The notes under the pieces are model-generated. The model saw only the letters and a program-made list of their open reading frames with translations. It searched no databases and was not told the origin of the DNA. Position numbers and translations under genes: made by a program. A stretch of DNA of 64,000 nucleotides, taken from assembly GCF_022179465.1 (NCBI RefSeq), contig NZ_BPQV01000002.1:372001-436000 (forward strand). Reading direction: 5' to 3'. Below are positions 7,906 through 16,363 of this stretch, one piece after another (the first letter of the stretch is position 1; each line of letters begins with the position of its first letter). Origin of the DNA: Methylobacterium organophilum (GTDB taxonomy: Bacteria > Pseudomonadota > Alphaproteobacteria > Rhizobiales > Beijerinckiaceae).

Positions 7906-9189
7906 ATGCAGAAAGCAATCGGCTACACGCCTCCGCATCTTGCGGATCCGCGCCCCGGTCGCGTTTGCCGACGCAGGGTCTTCTACCTGCCGGGCTACGA
8001 CCCAGAGGCCCGCACCCGCTACCGCCTCCTCTTCGTTCGCGAGCTCAGCCGCCGCGCCAAACGCTTCGGCGAGCCCAAGCCGGAGATCGGCCCGGCGAAG
8101 CTGAGCGCGGACGGGTTCGTCCAGAGCTGGACGGTGAAGGCGGGCCCCTCCCTGGGCGACACGCAGACCCGCTACGACGTGCTCCTCTGGGACGATATCG
8201 TCATGCGGGATTTCGCGCGCTCGAAATTCGCGAGCGCCGGGCTTCTGCTGGCCGGCATGCTGCACGCCCTCGCCGCGGGCAAGCTGTTCCAGTTCTACCG
8301 GCTGAATTGGAAATACGGGAACGTTATCGTCTACCCTTTCGTCATGCTCGCCGCGCTCGGCCTCGCAGCGGCGGGCCTCGCGGCCTTCGCCCACGGCCAT
8401 CTCGGCAACGGGTACGACCACAGCCTCGGCCTGCCACCCTGGCTGTCGATCTCGCTCGGCATCGCCCTGGCGATCGGCGCCGTGAAGGCGGTCGAGGTCT
8501 TCCTGAATCGCATCTTCTTCTGGCAGCTCGTCAACGACTGGGTCTTCAACTGGCAGCATGGGCAGGGCTGGCGCCCCGATTACGAGCGCCGCCTCGACGT
8601 GTTCGCCGAGATCGTCCTGGCCGAGATCGCGGCGGATCCGCAGGTCGACGAGATCCTGATCGTGGGCCATTCCACCGGCGGCCTGACAGCAGCGGAGTTG
8701 GCCGCCCGCATTCTCGCCCGCGATCCCGGGCTCGGCGGGGAGGGCAATCCACCCCTGGCACTCGCCACCCTCGGCTCGGCCCTGCCGCTCGTCGCCCTGC
8801 AGCCCCAGGCCGCGCGCCTGCGCGCCGAGATCGCGAGCCTGGTCGCCTCGCGGCGCCTCGTCTGGATCGACTACGCCGCGCCCCAGGACTGGATGAACTT
8901 TCCCGGCTTCAACCCCGCCTTCGACCTCGAAGCCCCCCGGGTCGGCCCCATCGCCAACCCGACGCTGCGCTCACCCTGCTTCAAGGACATCATCGACCCG
9001 GCGATCTATCCAAGGGTCCGCTGGCGCCCGTTCCGAATGCATTTCCAGTTCCTGATGGCCAATGACCGCCCCGGAGAATACGACTTCTTCGCCATGGTTC
9101 TGGGGCCGCAGCGGCTGCGCGAACGCGCCTGCGCGACCGGCCCCGCCACGTCGCCGAAGGCGGGCTCGCCCTTGACGGACGCCGCTTGA
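7906..9189 (+). CDS. Membrane-associated alpha/beta hydrolase-like protein
   Basis: The protein has 427 residues. A cytoplasmic N-terminal part contains FYLPGYDPEARTRYRLLF, an alpha/beta-hydrolase-like first strand. Two predicted transmembrane segments follow (about 142-165 and 178-200 from this start). A hydrolase core then carries the nucleophile elbow GHSTGG with Ser256. A histidine near the C-terminus (RMHFQF) could complete the triad. Membrane insertion within the hydrolase fold is unusual and suggests a lipid or membrane-bound substrate. It is 41 bp ahead of gluconokinase on the same strand, so the two may be co-transcribed. The start was chosen because upstream in-frame sequence is low-quality. 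The substrate is unknown. Confidence 0.72.
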   Translation: MQKAIGYTPPHLADPRPGRVCRRRVFYLPGYDPEARTRYRLLFVRELSRRAKRFGEPKPEIGPAKLSADGFVQSWTVKAGPSLGDTQTRYDVLLWDDIVMRDFARSKFASAGLLLAGMLHALAAGKLFQFYRLNWKYGNVIVYPFVMLAALGLAAAGLAAFAHGHLGNGYDHSLGLPPWLSISLGIALAIGAVKAVEVFLNRIFFWQLVNDWVFNWQHGQGWRPDYERRLDVFAEIVLAEIAADPQVDEILIVGHSTGGLTAAELAARILARDPGLGGEGNPPLALATLGSALPLVALQPQAARLRAEIASLVASRRLVWIDYAAPQDWMNFPGFNPAFDLEAPRVGPIANPTLRSPCFKDIIDPAIYPRVRWRPFRMHFQFLMANDRPGEYDFFAMVLGPQRLRERACATGPATSPKAGSPLTDAA

Positions 9190-9230
9190 GCTTATCTCCC
9201 CGGGCAGGATCAGGCTCCAGGGGAGGGTAG

Positions 9231-9764
9231 GTGGACAGGAAGGCCGACACGCCGCAGGTGCTCCTGGTGATGGGCGTCTCGGGCTCCGGGAAGAGCACGG
9301 TGGCAAGCCTGCTGGCGCAGCGCCTCGCCTGGCCCTTCGTCGATGGCGACGACCTGCATTCCGCCGACCATGTCGCGAAGATGCGCTCCGGCCACGCTCT
9401 CGACGAAGCCGACCGAACGCCCTGGCTCGCCCGGATCGGCGCTTGGATCGACGCCCGGCTGAAGGCGGGCGAATCCGGCGTCATCGTCTGCTCGGCCCTT
9501 CGGCGCGCCTATCGCGACGCCCTGGTGGGGGGCCGCGCGGTGCGCCTCGTCTATCTCGAAGGAAACCGCGACCTGATCGCGGAGCGGCTCGCCGCCCGGC
9601 GCGGCCATTTCATGCCGGGCTCCCTCCTCGACAGCCAGTTCGCCGCCCTGGAGCCGCCCGGGCCCGACGAGGATCCCATCACCGTCTCGATCGAAGACCC
9701 GCCCGACGCGATCGTGGCCACAATCTGCGCCCGGCTGGACCTTCCAGCGGGTGATACAGGTTGA
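9231..9764 (+). CDS. Gluconokinase (GntK family)
   Basis: This 177-residue cytoplasmic kinase is predicted to phosphorylate D-gluconate to 6-phosphogluconate with ATP, feeding the pentose phosphate or Entner-Doudoroff route. The P-loop GVSGSGKST is at 15-23, and the substrate-lid segment FVDGDDLHSADHVAKM and the block CSALRRAYRD are characteristic of bacterial GntK. The length matches the family. Translation starts at GTG (9231) after GGGAGGG. It follows the alpha/beta hydrolase gene closely and precedes a HAD phosphatase gene by 43 bp. No gluconate permease or regulator is adjacent. Confidence 0.93.
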   Translation: MDRKADTPQVLLVMGVSGSGKSTVASLLAQRLAWPFVDGDDLHSADHVAKMRSGHALDEADRTPWLARIGAWIDARLKAGESGVIVCSALRRAYRDALVGGRAVRLVYLEGNRDLIAERLAARRGHFMPGSLLDSQFAALEPPGPDEDPITVSIEDPPDAIVATICARLDLPAGDTG

Positions 9765-9807
9765 GGCGGGCAACCGTTCCGAAACCGCCTCTCGTCGAAG
9801 GTCGCGC

Positions 9808-10611
9808 ATGGACATCGCCCTGGTCGTCTCGGACGTGGACGGGACGCTCGTCACCACCGACAAAAGGCTGACGCCGGCGACCGTCGCAGCGGTGCGGCGG
9901 CTGCAGGCGGCCGGTATCGCCTTCACGCTGGCCTCGAGCCGGCCGCCGATCGGCCTCAAGGCGCTCGTCGAAGCCCTGGACCTCAGCCTGCCGCTTGGTG
10001 CGTTTAATGGGGCTACGATCGTGCGACCGGACCTCAGCCCTGTCGCGCAGACGCTGCTGCAGGAGGATACGGCCCAGGCGGTCGCCGGGCGCCTCGAAGC
10101 CGCCGGGGTGGATCTCTGGATCTTCGCGCAGGGCGCCTGGATCCTGCGCGATCCGGACGGCGCCTATACGGATCTGGAAGCCCGGACGGTCGGCGCCGAC
10201 CCGCGGGTGGTCCCGGACCTCGCGCCCTTCCTGACCTCCGCCTCCAAGCTCGTCGGCGTCTCCCGCGACGTCGGGCTGCTGCATGACCTCGAGCGCGATC
10301 TGTCGGACGCCTTCGCCGGGCGGGCCGCCATCCACCGGTCGCAACCCTACTATCTCGACGTCACCCCGCCCCATGTCGACAAGGGCCGCTTCGTGAGTTG
10401 GATCGCCGAGAGCCTCGGGATCGGCCCGGACCGGATCGCCACCCTGGGGGATGCCGGCAACGACGTCGCCCTGTTCCGGCGCGGCCGGCTCTCCATCGCC
10501 ATGGGCAACGCGGCGCCGGAGGTGCAGCGGGCCGCCTCCGCCATCACCGCCTCCAACGATGCCGACGGATTCGCCGAGGCGGTCGACCGGCTGATCCTGC
10601 CGCGCCGCTGA
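9808..10611 (+). CDS. Cof-type HAD-IIB hydrolase
   Basis: This 267-residue cytoplasmic phosphatase belongs to the HAD superfamily, subclass IIB (Cof/YidA-like). Motif I is DVDGTL near the N-terminus, with both catalytic aspartates. Motif II lies in FTLASSRP, the motif III lysine is in the HVDKGRFV segment, and motif IV is GDAGND. The start at 9808 (MDIALVVSDVDG) places motif I close to the N-terminus as in other members, with GAAGG about 11 nt upstream. Typical substrates are sugar phosphates or flavin phosphates. The position after gluconokinase hints at a sugar-phosphate role, but this is inference. Confidence 0.88.
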   Translation: MDIALVVSDVDGTLVTTDKRLTPATVAAVRRLQAAGIAFTLASSRPPIGLKALVEALDLSLPLGAFNGATIVRPDLSPVAQTLLQEDTAQAVAGRLEAAGVDLWIFAQGAWILRDPDGAYTDLEARTVGADPRVVPDLAPFLTSASKLVGVSRDVGLLHDLERDLSDAFAGRAAIHRSQPYYLDVTPPHVDKGRFVSWIAESLGIGPDRIATLGDAGNDVALFRRGRLSIAMGNAAPEVQRAASAITASNDADGFAEAVDRLILPRR

Positions 10612-10788
10612 CGGGCGGGCGGCCTCGATTCGGACCGCACCGAGGGCCGAAGCTGTGCCATTCCTGCGACAGCCTCCCCCGAAACCGCCACGCCTCCACA
10701 GCCGAGCCTGCCCGAACCGCTTTCTCGCCTCATTTGCCCGCGACCCAGGCGGGAGAACTGAGCCGTTAGAAACAAACCCGGGTCGACC

Positions 10789-11664
10789 ATGCTCCAACGC
10801 GCCCTGCTCGCTGCCTTGATCGCCGCCGCCACGCAGGTGCCCGCGACGGTCCAGGCCCAGGACGGCACCCGGGACAACATCAACCAGCTCATCGAGGAGC
10901 AGGCCCGCGCCAACAAGGTGCCCGCCGCCTTCGTGCACCGCGTGGTCAAGCGCGAGAGCAACTACAACCCGAAGGCCAAGGGCGGCTCGGCCCTCGGCCT
11001 CATGCAGATCAAGCACGCCACCGCCCGCGGCATGGGCTATTCCGGCGATGCGGCGGGCCTGTACGATCCGGCGACGAACCTCAAATACGGCATCGCCTAT
11101 CTCGCCGGCGCCTATCGCGCCGCCCAGGGCGACCTCGATCAGGCCTATCGCTACTACAATCGCGGCTACTACTACGTCGCCAAGCGCCTCGGCATCGTGA
11201 ACGAGACCGCCGAGGTCGACACGGCCTCCCCCCCGGCCGCAGCGCAATCCGCCTCCGGCTTCGACGGCCTGTTCGGCCCGAAGGCGCAGCCCGCCTCCGC
11301 CGCAGCCAATCCGAACCAGGCCCTGGCCTATGCCGGCGGCGCGATGCCCGCTCAGGCAGTCGAGGTGCCGCTGCCGCCGATGCGGCCCGCCGCGCTGGCG
11401 GGTGGGGCCGTCTATACCGCGCTCGAGCCCGCCGCCGCGCCCCAGGCTGCTCCGGTTCCGTCCGCCCCCGCGCCGATGCCGGCCGCCTCCGCGGCAACCG
11501 CGCCCGTGATCGTGGCCGCCGCGGATGCGGTGGAAGTACCCCTGCCGCCGGTGCGGCCGAGCACTATGATGCTGGCCGCGGTCGCCAAGCCTGCTCCAGT
11601 CGCTCTCCGGCTGCGGACGGACATGCCGGTTCTCGAAGCCGCCGCTCTTCCCGCAGCGCAATAA
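10789..11664 (+). CDS. Periplasmic lytic transglycosylase, SLT domain
   Basis: This 291-residue exported protein has a signal peptide (MLQRALLAALIAAATQVPATVQAQ). The SLT domain spans about 30-140, with the catalytic Glu56 in KRESNYNP, the GLMQI motif and a C-terminal helix in AYRYYNRGYYY. It should cleave the MurNAc-GlcNAc bond of peptidoglycan to form 1,6-anhydro-muropeptides. The last 140 residues are an Ala/Pro-rich tail with two copies of EVPLPPxRP (about 192-200 and 248-256). They are probably disordered, perhaps a periplasmic spacer or binding motif. It is a single gene with no secretion-system neighbours, so a housekeeping role is the simplest reading. Confidence 0.9.
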   Translation: MLQRALLAALIAAATQVPATVQAQDGTRDNINQLIEEQARANKVPAAFVHRVVKRESNYNPKAKGGSALGLMQIKHATARGMGYSGDAAGLYDPATNLKYGIAYLAGAYRAAQGDLDQAYRYYNRGYYYVAKRLGIVNETAEVDTASPPAAAQSASGFDGLFGPKAQPASAAANPNQALAYAGGAMPAQAVEVPLPPMRPAALAGGAVYTALEPAAAPQAAPVPSAPAPMPAASAATAPVIVAAADAVEVPLPPVRPSTMMLAAVAKPAPVALRLRTDMPVLEAAALPAAQ

Positions 11665-11930
11665 CGATTGTGTGGGAGCGACCGCGCCTGTAATCGTTTT
11701 CAAGCGATTGTCGGCGCCGCACCCGATTCTTGTCGCCGGCTTTCCGCGGATCGGCTTGATCCCAGGCACGGACGACCTCAGATGGGGATCGAGCGCGGCC
11801 CGCTCGCGTGAAATTGGTCCGGTGGTTGCAGGAGACGGCGCGTATTGCCTTTCCGAATGCCGGATCGGGGCGATATTCTCCATCGGCCGCCGGCGGTCGA
11901 CGCCGGCAACGATTCCCGTTCCGGCGCCTC

Positions 11931-12869
11931 ATGAGTAACGAAGTGACGGACGACGCCATGACCGGCGCCATCGATCAAGAAGCCGCCTTCCTGAGCGAGC
12001 TCGGACGCAGGGTACGCAATGCCCGCACCGTGCGCGGCCTCTCGCGCAAACTGCTTTCCCAGACGTCCGGCCTGTCGGAGCGCTATATCGCGCAGCTCGA
12101 GGGCGGGCAGGGCAACGTCTCGATCATCCTGCTGCGGCGCGTCGCCAATGCCATGGGCGTCCGGCTGGACGATCTCATCGCCGGCCAGGACACACCGGCC
12201 GAGTGGCGCATCGTGCGCGATCTGCTTGAACACGCCACGACGGACCAGGTGGCCGCGGCCAAGGCTGCCCTCGCCGGCACGCCGGCCCTCGGCGCGGGCG
12301 GCGGGCAGCCGCGGGTCGCCCTGGTCGGCCTGCGCGGCGCCGGCAAGTCGACGCTCGGCAAGCTCGCCGCGGCGCGCCTCGGCTGGACCTTCATCGAGCT
12401 CAACGCCGAGATCGAGCGGGAGAACGCCCTCTCGGTGAAGGAGATCTTCGCGATCTACGGCCAGGAGGGCTATCGCCGCCTGGAGCAGAAGGCCCTGCGT
12501 CGCCTCACCGAACATCCCGGCCCGGTCATCCTCGCCACCGGCGGCAGCATCGTCGCCGAGCCGCTCACCTACGATCTGCTGCTCCAGTCCTTCTTCACGA
12601 TCTGGTTGCAGGCCCGGCCGGAGGAGCATCTGCAGCGGGTGCGCGACCAGGGCCATCTCGCCGCCACCGGCGACCAGGCCTCGGCGCTGGAGGATCTGAG
12701 GGCCGTGCTCCTCAGCCGCGAGCCGCTCTATGCCCGCGCCTCGGCCGCGGTCGACACCTCGGAAGTTCCGGTCCCGCAGATGCTGGAGCGGGTCGTGGCG
12801 GCGATCCAGGCGCGCTTCGGCATCGCCGCCCCGGGCAGCGCCTCGGGTCTCGCGCAGGAGTCGGCCTGA
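11931..12869 (+). CDS. XRE-family regulator fused to a shikimate-kinase-like domain (BzdR/BoxR type)
   Basis: The protein has 312 residues. An N-terminal XRE helix-turn-helix (about 25-80, SRKLLSQTSGLSERYIAQLEGG) is joined to a shikimate-kinase-like domain from about 127, with the Walker A motif GLRGAGKST (133-141). This architecture is that of BzdR and BoxR, which sense benzoyl-CoA and control anaerobic or hybrid benzoate catabolism in other proteobacteria. The kinase-like domain acts there as an effector-binding module. No box, bzd or ben genes are in this window, so the target genes are elsewhere or the regulator serves another CoA thioester. The start at 11931 was chosen by domain position. 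It is transcribed alone. Confidence 0.85.
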   Translation: MSNEVTDDAMTGAIDQEAAFLSELGRRVRNARTVRGLSRKLLSQTSGLSERYIAQLEGGQGNVSIILLRRVANAMGVRLDDLIAGQDTPAEWRIVRDLLEHATTDQVAAAKAALAGTPALGAGGGQPRVALVGLRGAGKSTLGKLAAARLGWTFIELNAEIERENALSVKEIFAIYGQEGYRRLEQKALRRLTEHPGPVILATGGSIVAEPLTYDLLLQSFFTIWLQARPEEHLQRVRDQGHLAATGDQASALEDLRAVLLSREPLYARASAAVDTSEVPVPQMLERVVAAIQARFGIAAPGSASGLAQESA

Positions 12870-12871
12870 CA

Positions 12872-12895
12872 CCGCCCCCCTTGATGCGGGGGCGG
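12872..12895 (+). other. GC-rich hairpin after the XRE-shikimate-kinase gene
   Basis: CCGCCCCC (12872-12879) pairs with GGGGGCGG (12888-12895). There is no U tract, so it may be an RNA 3'-end stabiliser or a weak terminator rather than a canonical one. Confidence 0.35.
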
Positions 12896-13090
12896 GAGCG
12901 CACCACGCTAAGCTGCAAGGCCCGTCGGTAGGGAGGACACTCCTTTCCCGGCGGCCAGGAACGGCGATCCGTTCTCCGAGCGGGCGCGTGCAGCACAGGA
13001 TTCGACCGGGTCTTCGCAAAGCGTTACTCCGGTCGTGGCATGCTGACCTCCCTGCCCGGGGTCCCATGCCCGCAGGTCGAGGAGGAGCTC

Positions 13091-13954
13091 ATGTCCGCCA
13101 GCGCGTCCGTCAACCCGACCCACCGGGGGACGGAAGGCATTGCCGGCGTCGTCGATCCGCTCTGGAGCCGCGTCCGCTCGGAGGCGGAATCCGTGCTGCG
13201 GGACGAGCCGCAGCTCGCCTCCTTCCTGGTCTCGACCATCCTCAACCACCCGACGCTCGAGGCCGCGGTCTCGCAGCGGGTGGCGGCCCGCCTCGGCCAT
13301 CCCTCCCTGCCGACCGACCTCGTCGCCCATGGCTTCCATGAGGCCCTCGCCGACGATGCCCGGATCGGGCAGGCCCTGCGCGCCGACATCGCCGCGGTGC
13401 TGGACCGGGATCCGGCCACGACCCGGGCGCTGGAGCCGGTGCTCTATTTCAAGGGCTTCCACGCGATCCAGGCGCATCGTCTCGCCCATTGGTACTGGGG
13501 CCACGGGCGGCGCGACCTCGCCCTCTACCTGCAGAGCCGCTCCTCCGAGGTCTTCCAGACCGACATCCACCCCGCGGCCCGGATCGGCCGCGGCGTCTTC
13601 CTCGACCATGCCACCGGGCTCGTCGTCGGCTCCACCGCGGTGATCGAGGACGACGTGTCGATCCTGCATGCGGTCACCCTCGGCGGCACCGGCAAGCATG
13701 GCGGCGATCGTCACCCGAAGATCCGCCACGGCGTGATGATCGGTGCGGGCGCCAAGATCCTCGGCAACATCGAGGTCGGGGAATGCGCCCGGGTCGCCGC
13801 AGGCTCGGTGGTGCTGCGGGACGTGCCCGCCCACACCACCGTCGTCGGCGTGCCCGCACGGGTCGTCGGCGCGGCCGGCTGCGCGGAGCCCTCCCGCTCC
13901 ATGGATCAGCTCGTCGCGATGAGCGACTTCATCGACATCGCCGGCGGCATCTGA
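13091..13954 (+). CDS. cysE: Serine O-acetyltransferase
   Basis: This 287-residue cytoplasmic enzyme forms O-acetyl-L-serine from serine and acetyl-CoA, the entry step of cysteine synthesis. The N-terminal helical SATase domain (WSRVRSEAESVLRDEPQLASFLVSTILNH) is followed by a left-handed beta-helix of hexapeptide repeats (VFLDHATGLVVGSTAVIEDDVSILHAVTLGG). The active-site residues of the family lie in DIHPAARIG and FLDHATG. The start at 13091 follows a strong AGGAGGAG ribosome binding site. The C-terminus ends in I, as is usual for forms that dock with CysK. It is not adjacent to cysK here. Confidence 0.95.
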   Translation: MSASASVNPTHRGTEGIAGVVDPLWSRVRSEAESVLRDEPQLASFLVSTILNHPTLEAAVSQRVAARLGHPSLPTDLVAHGFHEALADDARIGQALRADIAAVLDRDPATTRALEPVLYFKGFHAIQAHRLAHWYWGHGRRDLALYLQSRSSEVFQTDIHPAARIGRGVFLDHATGLVVGSTAVIEDDVSILHAVTLGGTGKHGGDRHPKIRHGVMIGAGAKILGNIEVGECARVAAGSVVLRDVPAHTTVVGVPARVVGAAGCAEPSRSMDQLVAMSDFIDIAGGI

Positions 13955-14144
13955 ACCCGGATCGGCCGGCCGAGGGATCGCGCGGATGTCCGAAGACGTC
14001 TCGTCTCTCGGCGGGACGCGCTTGCCCGCCGCGCCGCATCATGGCAAGCCGCCGCCATCCCCGCACGTCCCCGGCTGCCGGAAGATCCCGAGGCCGCCGG
14101 TGCGAGCCGTGCCGCACGCCCTCCCGAACCCGAAAGGCCGAAGC

Positions 14145-14360
14145 GTGAACAAGACCGACATCGCGAAGGTGCAGAGCTACCTCCGTCGCACCTTCGCCAA
14201 CACGAACATCCGCGTCGTCGGCCGCCCGAAGAAGGACGATTCCGCCGAGGTCTATATCGGCGAGGAGTTCCTCGGGGTCGTCTCCGAGGACAAGGAGGAC
14301 GGCGACAACTCCTTCCAGTTCAACATGGCGATCCTCGACATCGACCTCGACGAGGAGTGA
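14145..14360 (+). CDS. DUF3126 family small conserved protein
   Basis: This 71-residue soluble protein starts at GTG (14145; NKTDIAKVQSYLRRTFAN). It matches the short alphaproteobacterial DUF3126 family, with a conserved core (IRVVGRPKKDDSAEVYIGEEFLGV) and an acidic C-terminal tail. An earlier in-frame ATG upstream gives a proline/arginine-rich extension that looks non-coding. No function is established for this family. A terminator follows directly, so it is probably transcribed on its own or with cysE, which ends 190 bp upstream. Confidence 0.82.
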   Translation: MNKTDIAKVQSYLRRTFANTNIRVVGRPKKDDSAEVYIGEEFLGVVSEDKEDGDNSFQFNMAILDIDLDEE

Positions 14361-14376
14361 GCCGGAGGGGCAGCGA

Positions 14377-14410
14377 CCTGTGGGCAGCGTTTACCCTGCC
14401 CACGGGTTTT
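14377..14410 (+). terminator. Rho-independent terminator after the DUF3126 gene
   Basis: CCTGTGGGCAG (14377-14387) pairs over 11 positions with CTGCCCACGGG (14396-14406), followed by TTTT. It separates the DUF3126 gene from the next small membrane-protein gene. Confidence 0.8.
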
Positions 14411-14471
14411 GCTTAACACTTCGTTAAAGGGGCGGCAGAGTGCGCGCGTCGGCAAACGCGGAGCGCGCACC

Positions 14472-14801
14472 ATGGGTCTTTCCCCCTCGTCCATCGAGTC
14501 GCTTCAGACCCTCTGCATCGGCCTCGCCCTGGCGGGGCTGCTCGCCAGCGCCTTCGAGCTCGTCACCGAACGCCGGGCGAGCTTCACCCTTCTGGAGAAG
14601 GGCGGCGTCTTCGCGGTGGCGGCGCTGCCGATGCTGGCCTTCAGCGCGCCCTTCATCATCCTGCGCAACACCCTGCGCGGACGCCGCATCGAGCGGCGGC
14701 CGATGCCTTTCGTGATGATCGCGACGATGATCGCCTGCGGCTGGAGCCTGGTCTCGGGCCGCGTCGCCCTCGACCTCGCCCATCTCGTCGTCGGCGGCTG
14801 A
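14472..14801 (+). CDS. Small integral membrane protein (possibly DUF6949)
   Basis: The protein has 109 residues and three predicted transmembrane helices: about 11-30 (LCIGLALAGLLASAFELV), 42-65 (GGVFAVAALPMLAFSAPFIIL) and 79-97. It carries a basic loop RGRRIERRP between the second and third helices. It resembles small uncharacterised Hyphomicrobiales membrane proteins; the DUF6949 assignment is tentative. The start at 14472 places the first helix right after a short polar N-terminus. It is convergent with the downstream protease gene. Function unknown. Confidence 0.7.
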   Translation: MGLSPSSIESLQTLCIGLALAGLLASAFELVTERRASFTLLEKGGVFAVAALPMLAFSAPFIILRNTLRGRRIERRPMPFVMIATMIACGWSLVSGRVALDLAHLVVGG

Positions 14802-14836
14802 GGCGGTCTTCGCCCGGCCTTCCGGAGAGGGGGTCG

Positions 14837-14856
14837 GCCCCGGTCCCGACCGGGGC
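14837..14856. other. Perfect inverted repeat between convergent genes
   Basis: GCCCCGGT (14837-14844) and ACCGGGGC (14849-14856) flank a CCCG loop. It lies between the 3' ends of two converging genes, so it could act as a two-way 3'-end hairpin. It lacks a T tract on either strand. Confidence 0.35.
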
Positions 14857-14872
14857 ACGGAGACCACGTCCC

Positions 14873-15562
14873 CTATCGGTTGGCGGTGGTGACGGGGGAG
14901 GCGCCGTTGTTGAGGGAGACCCAGGCCTTGCCCTCCTGGCCCTCGCGCTTGATGAAGCTGTAGCCGGTGTTCTGCCAGGCCAGCACGGCATTGGTCTTGT
15001 TGTCGAGGATGAAGTCCCCTCGGTCGGTGCGGACCATCAGCACGGCGTGGCCCTCGCCGATATCGTCGATCACCACGGTCATGCGCAGCGCCCGGCGCGG
15101 CAGGCCGCGCTCGACCAGCATGCGGCGCTTGAGCAGCTGCATGTCCTCGCAATCGCCGAAACCGTCATCGGGATAGTCCCAGCGGTCGACCACGCCCCAA
15201 TGGGCCATGTCGGTGATCGGCTTGATGCGGGCGTTCACCCGGCGCGTCACGCTGGAGAGCATGCGCCACACCGCGGGCGTCAGGGTGATCTTCTCCGGCT
15301 CCGCCGTGTTGACGGTGCATTCCGCGGGCATGCGGTTGCAGAAGTCGTTCCAGGCCGCCACCGGCCGGGCGGCCGCCCCCTCTTCCGCGACGCTGCCCTG
15401 GTCCGGAAGCGCCGCGACCGTCCGCGCCTGGGTCGAGGCGCCCCCGATGAGAAGGAGGCTGGCGACCACACTCAGATGCGCGGTGCGGCGGAGGCGGTTC
15501 CGGAGGGCGGCGCGCCCGATCGCCGTGCCGCCATCGACGCAACGCAGAACCGCGTACCGCAT
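14873..15562 (-). CDS. Bacterial transglutaminase-like cysteine peptidase (BTLCP), first of a tandem pair
   Basis: This 229-residue exported protein belongs to the BTLCP family (the LapG-related fold). The catalytic triad can be read as Cys138 in GDCED, His172 in GEGHAVL and Asp187 in FILDNKT. An N-terminal hydrophobic segment (about 30-45) indicates export to the periplasm. It is a paralogue of the next gene, with the shared block CEDxQLLKRR, GLPRRAxRMTVVID. LapG-type members cleave RTX adhesins under c-di-GMP control, but many alphaproteobacterial members lack a LapD/LapA partner, and none is seen here. The start at 15562 was chosen by signal position; a longer N-terminus is possible. Confidence 0.84.
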   Translation of the reverse strand: MRYAVLRCVDGGTAIGRAALRNRLRRTAHLSVVASLLLIGGASTQARTVAALPDQGSVAEEGAAARPVAAWNDFCNRMPAECTVNTAEPEKITLTPAVWRMLSSVTRRVNARIKPITDMAHWGVVDRWDYPDDGFGDCEDMQLLKRRMLVERGLPRRALRMTVVIDDIGEGHAVLMVRTDRGDFILDNKTNAVLAWQNTGYSFIKREGQEGKAWVSLNNGASPVTTANR

Positions 15563-15718
15563 GATCCGGAGCCCAGCCGCCACTTCCCGGTCATGAAGCT
15601 GGCATGACGGTCGCCGGAGCTCAACACGAAAGTTAAACCAGGGGTAACGCGCGACACTGGCTACCCGTTCCACGATAGGACGCCCCAAAATGATGAGCCG
15701 CCCTCGTGAGTCCTGCGC

Positions 15719-16363
15719 TTAGCGATTGGCAGTTGTCGTCGGCGGTGTGACTCCGCCTAGCGAGACCCATGCCACCGCCTCCTGCGACTCGCGCTTGATG
15801 AAGGTGTAGCCGGTCTCCTGCCAGGGCAGAACCGCGCTGGTCTTGTTGTCGAGGATGAACTCGCCGCGGTCGGTGAGCAGAGTGAGGACGGCGTGGCCTT
15901 CGCCCTTCTCGTCGATCACCACGGTCATGCGCATGGCCCGGCGCGGCAGGCCGGCATCGGCCAGCAGACGGCGCTTGAGCAGCTGGAAATCCTCGCAATC
16001 GCCGCGGCCGTCCTCGGCGAGGTCCCAGTGGTCGGGCCGGCCCCAATGCTCGGGGTCCGTGACCGCCTCGATGCTGCGGTTGATCCGGCGGTTCACCGCG
16101 TTGACCATCGACCAGACCGCGGGGGTGAGGACGATGCGCGTGGGCTCGGCGGTGTCGACCGCGCATTCCGTGGCATAGGCCTGGCAGAAATCGATCCAGG
16201 CGGCGAGCGGCTTGGCGGCGCCGAGCACGTCGAGGCTCATCCGAGGCGTGGGCAGGGCCGCGACGGTCTGCGCGGATGCGGTCACCGGGACCAGGGCCAG
16301 CGCCGCCGCGAGCCCCATGCCGAGAACCTTGAGAGAGAAGACCGCCTGCTGCATCGCCGCCAT
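15719..16363 (-). CDS. Bacterial transglutaminase-like cysteine peptidase (BTLCP), second of a tandem pair
   Basis: This 214-residue exported protein has a signal peptide (VLGMGLAAALALVPVTASAQ) and the same Cys-His-Asp arrangement as its downstream paralogue: GDCEDFQ, GEGHAVL and FILDNKT. Conserved cysteines also occur in the N-terminal part of both proteins (WIDFCQAY and ATECAVDTAEP here), possibly a disulfide. The genes lie head-to-tail, 156 bp apart, which suggests tandem duplication followed by divergence. The start is at 16363 or the Met three codons later (16354). The substrate is unknown; no RTX adhesin or GGDEF/EAL receptor gene is in the window. Confidence 0.84.
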   Translation of the reverse strand: MAAMQQAVFSLKVLGMGLAAALALVPVTASAQTVAALPTPRMSLDVLGAAKPLAAWIDFCQAYATECAVDTAEPTRIVLTPAVWSMVNAVNRRINRSIEAVTDPEHWGRPDHWDLAEDGRGDCEDFQLLKRRLLADAGLPRRAMRMTVVIDEKGEGHAVLTLLTDRGEFILDNKTSAVLPWQETGYTFIKRESQEAVAWVSLGGVTPPTTTANR

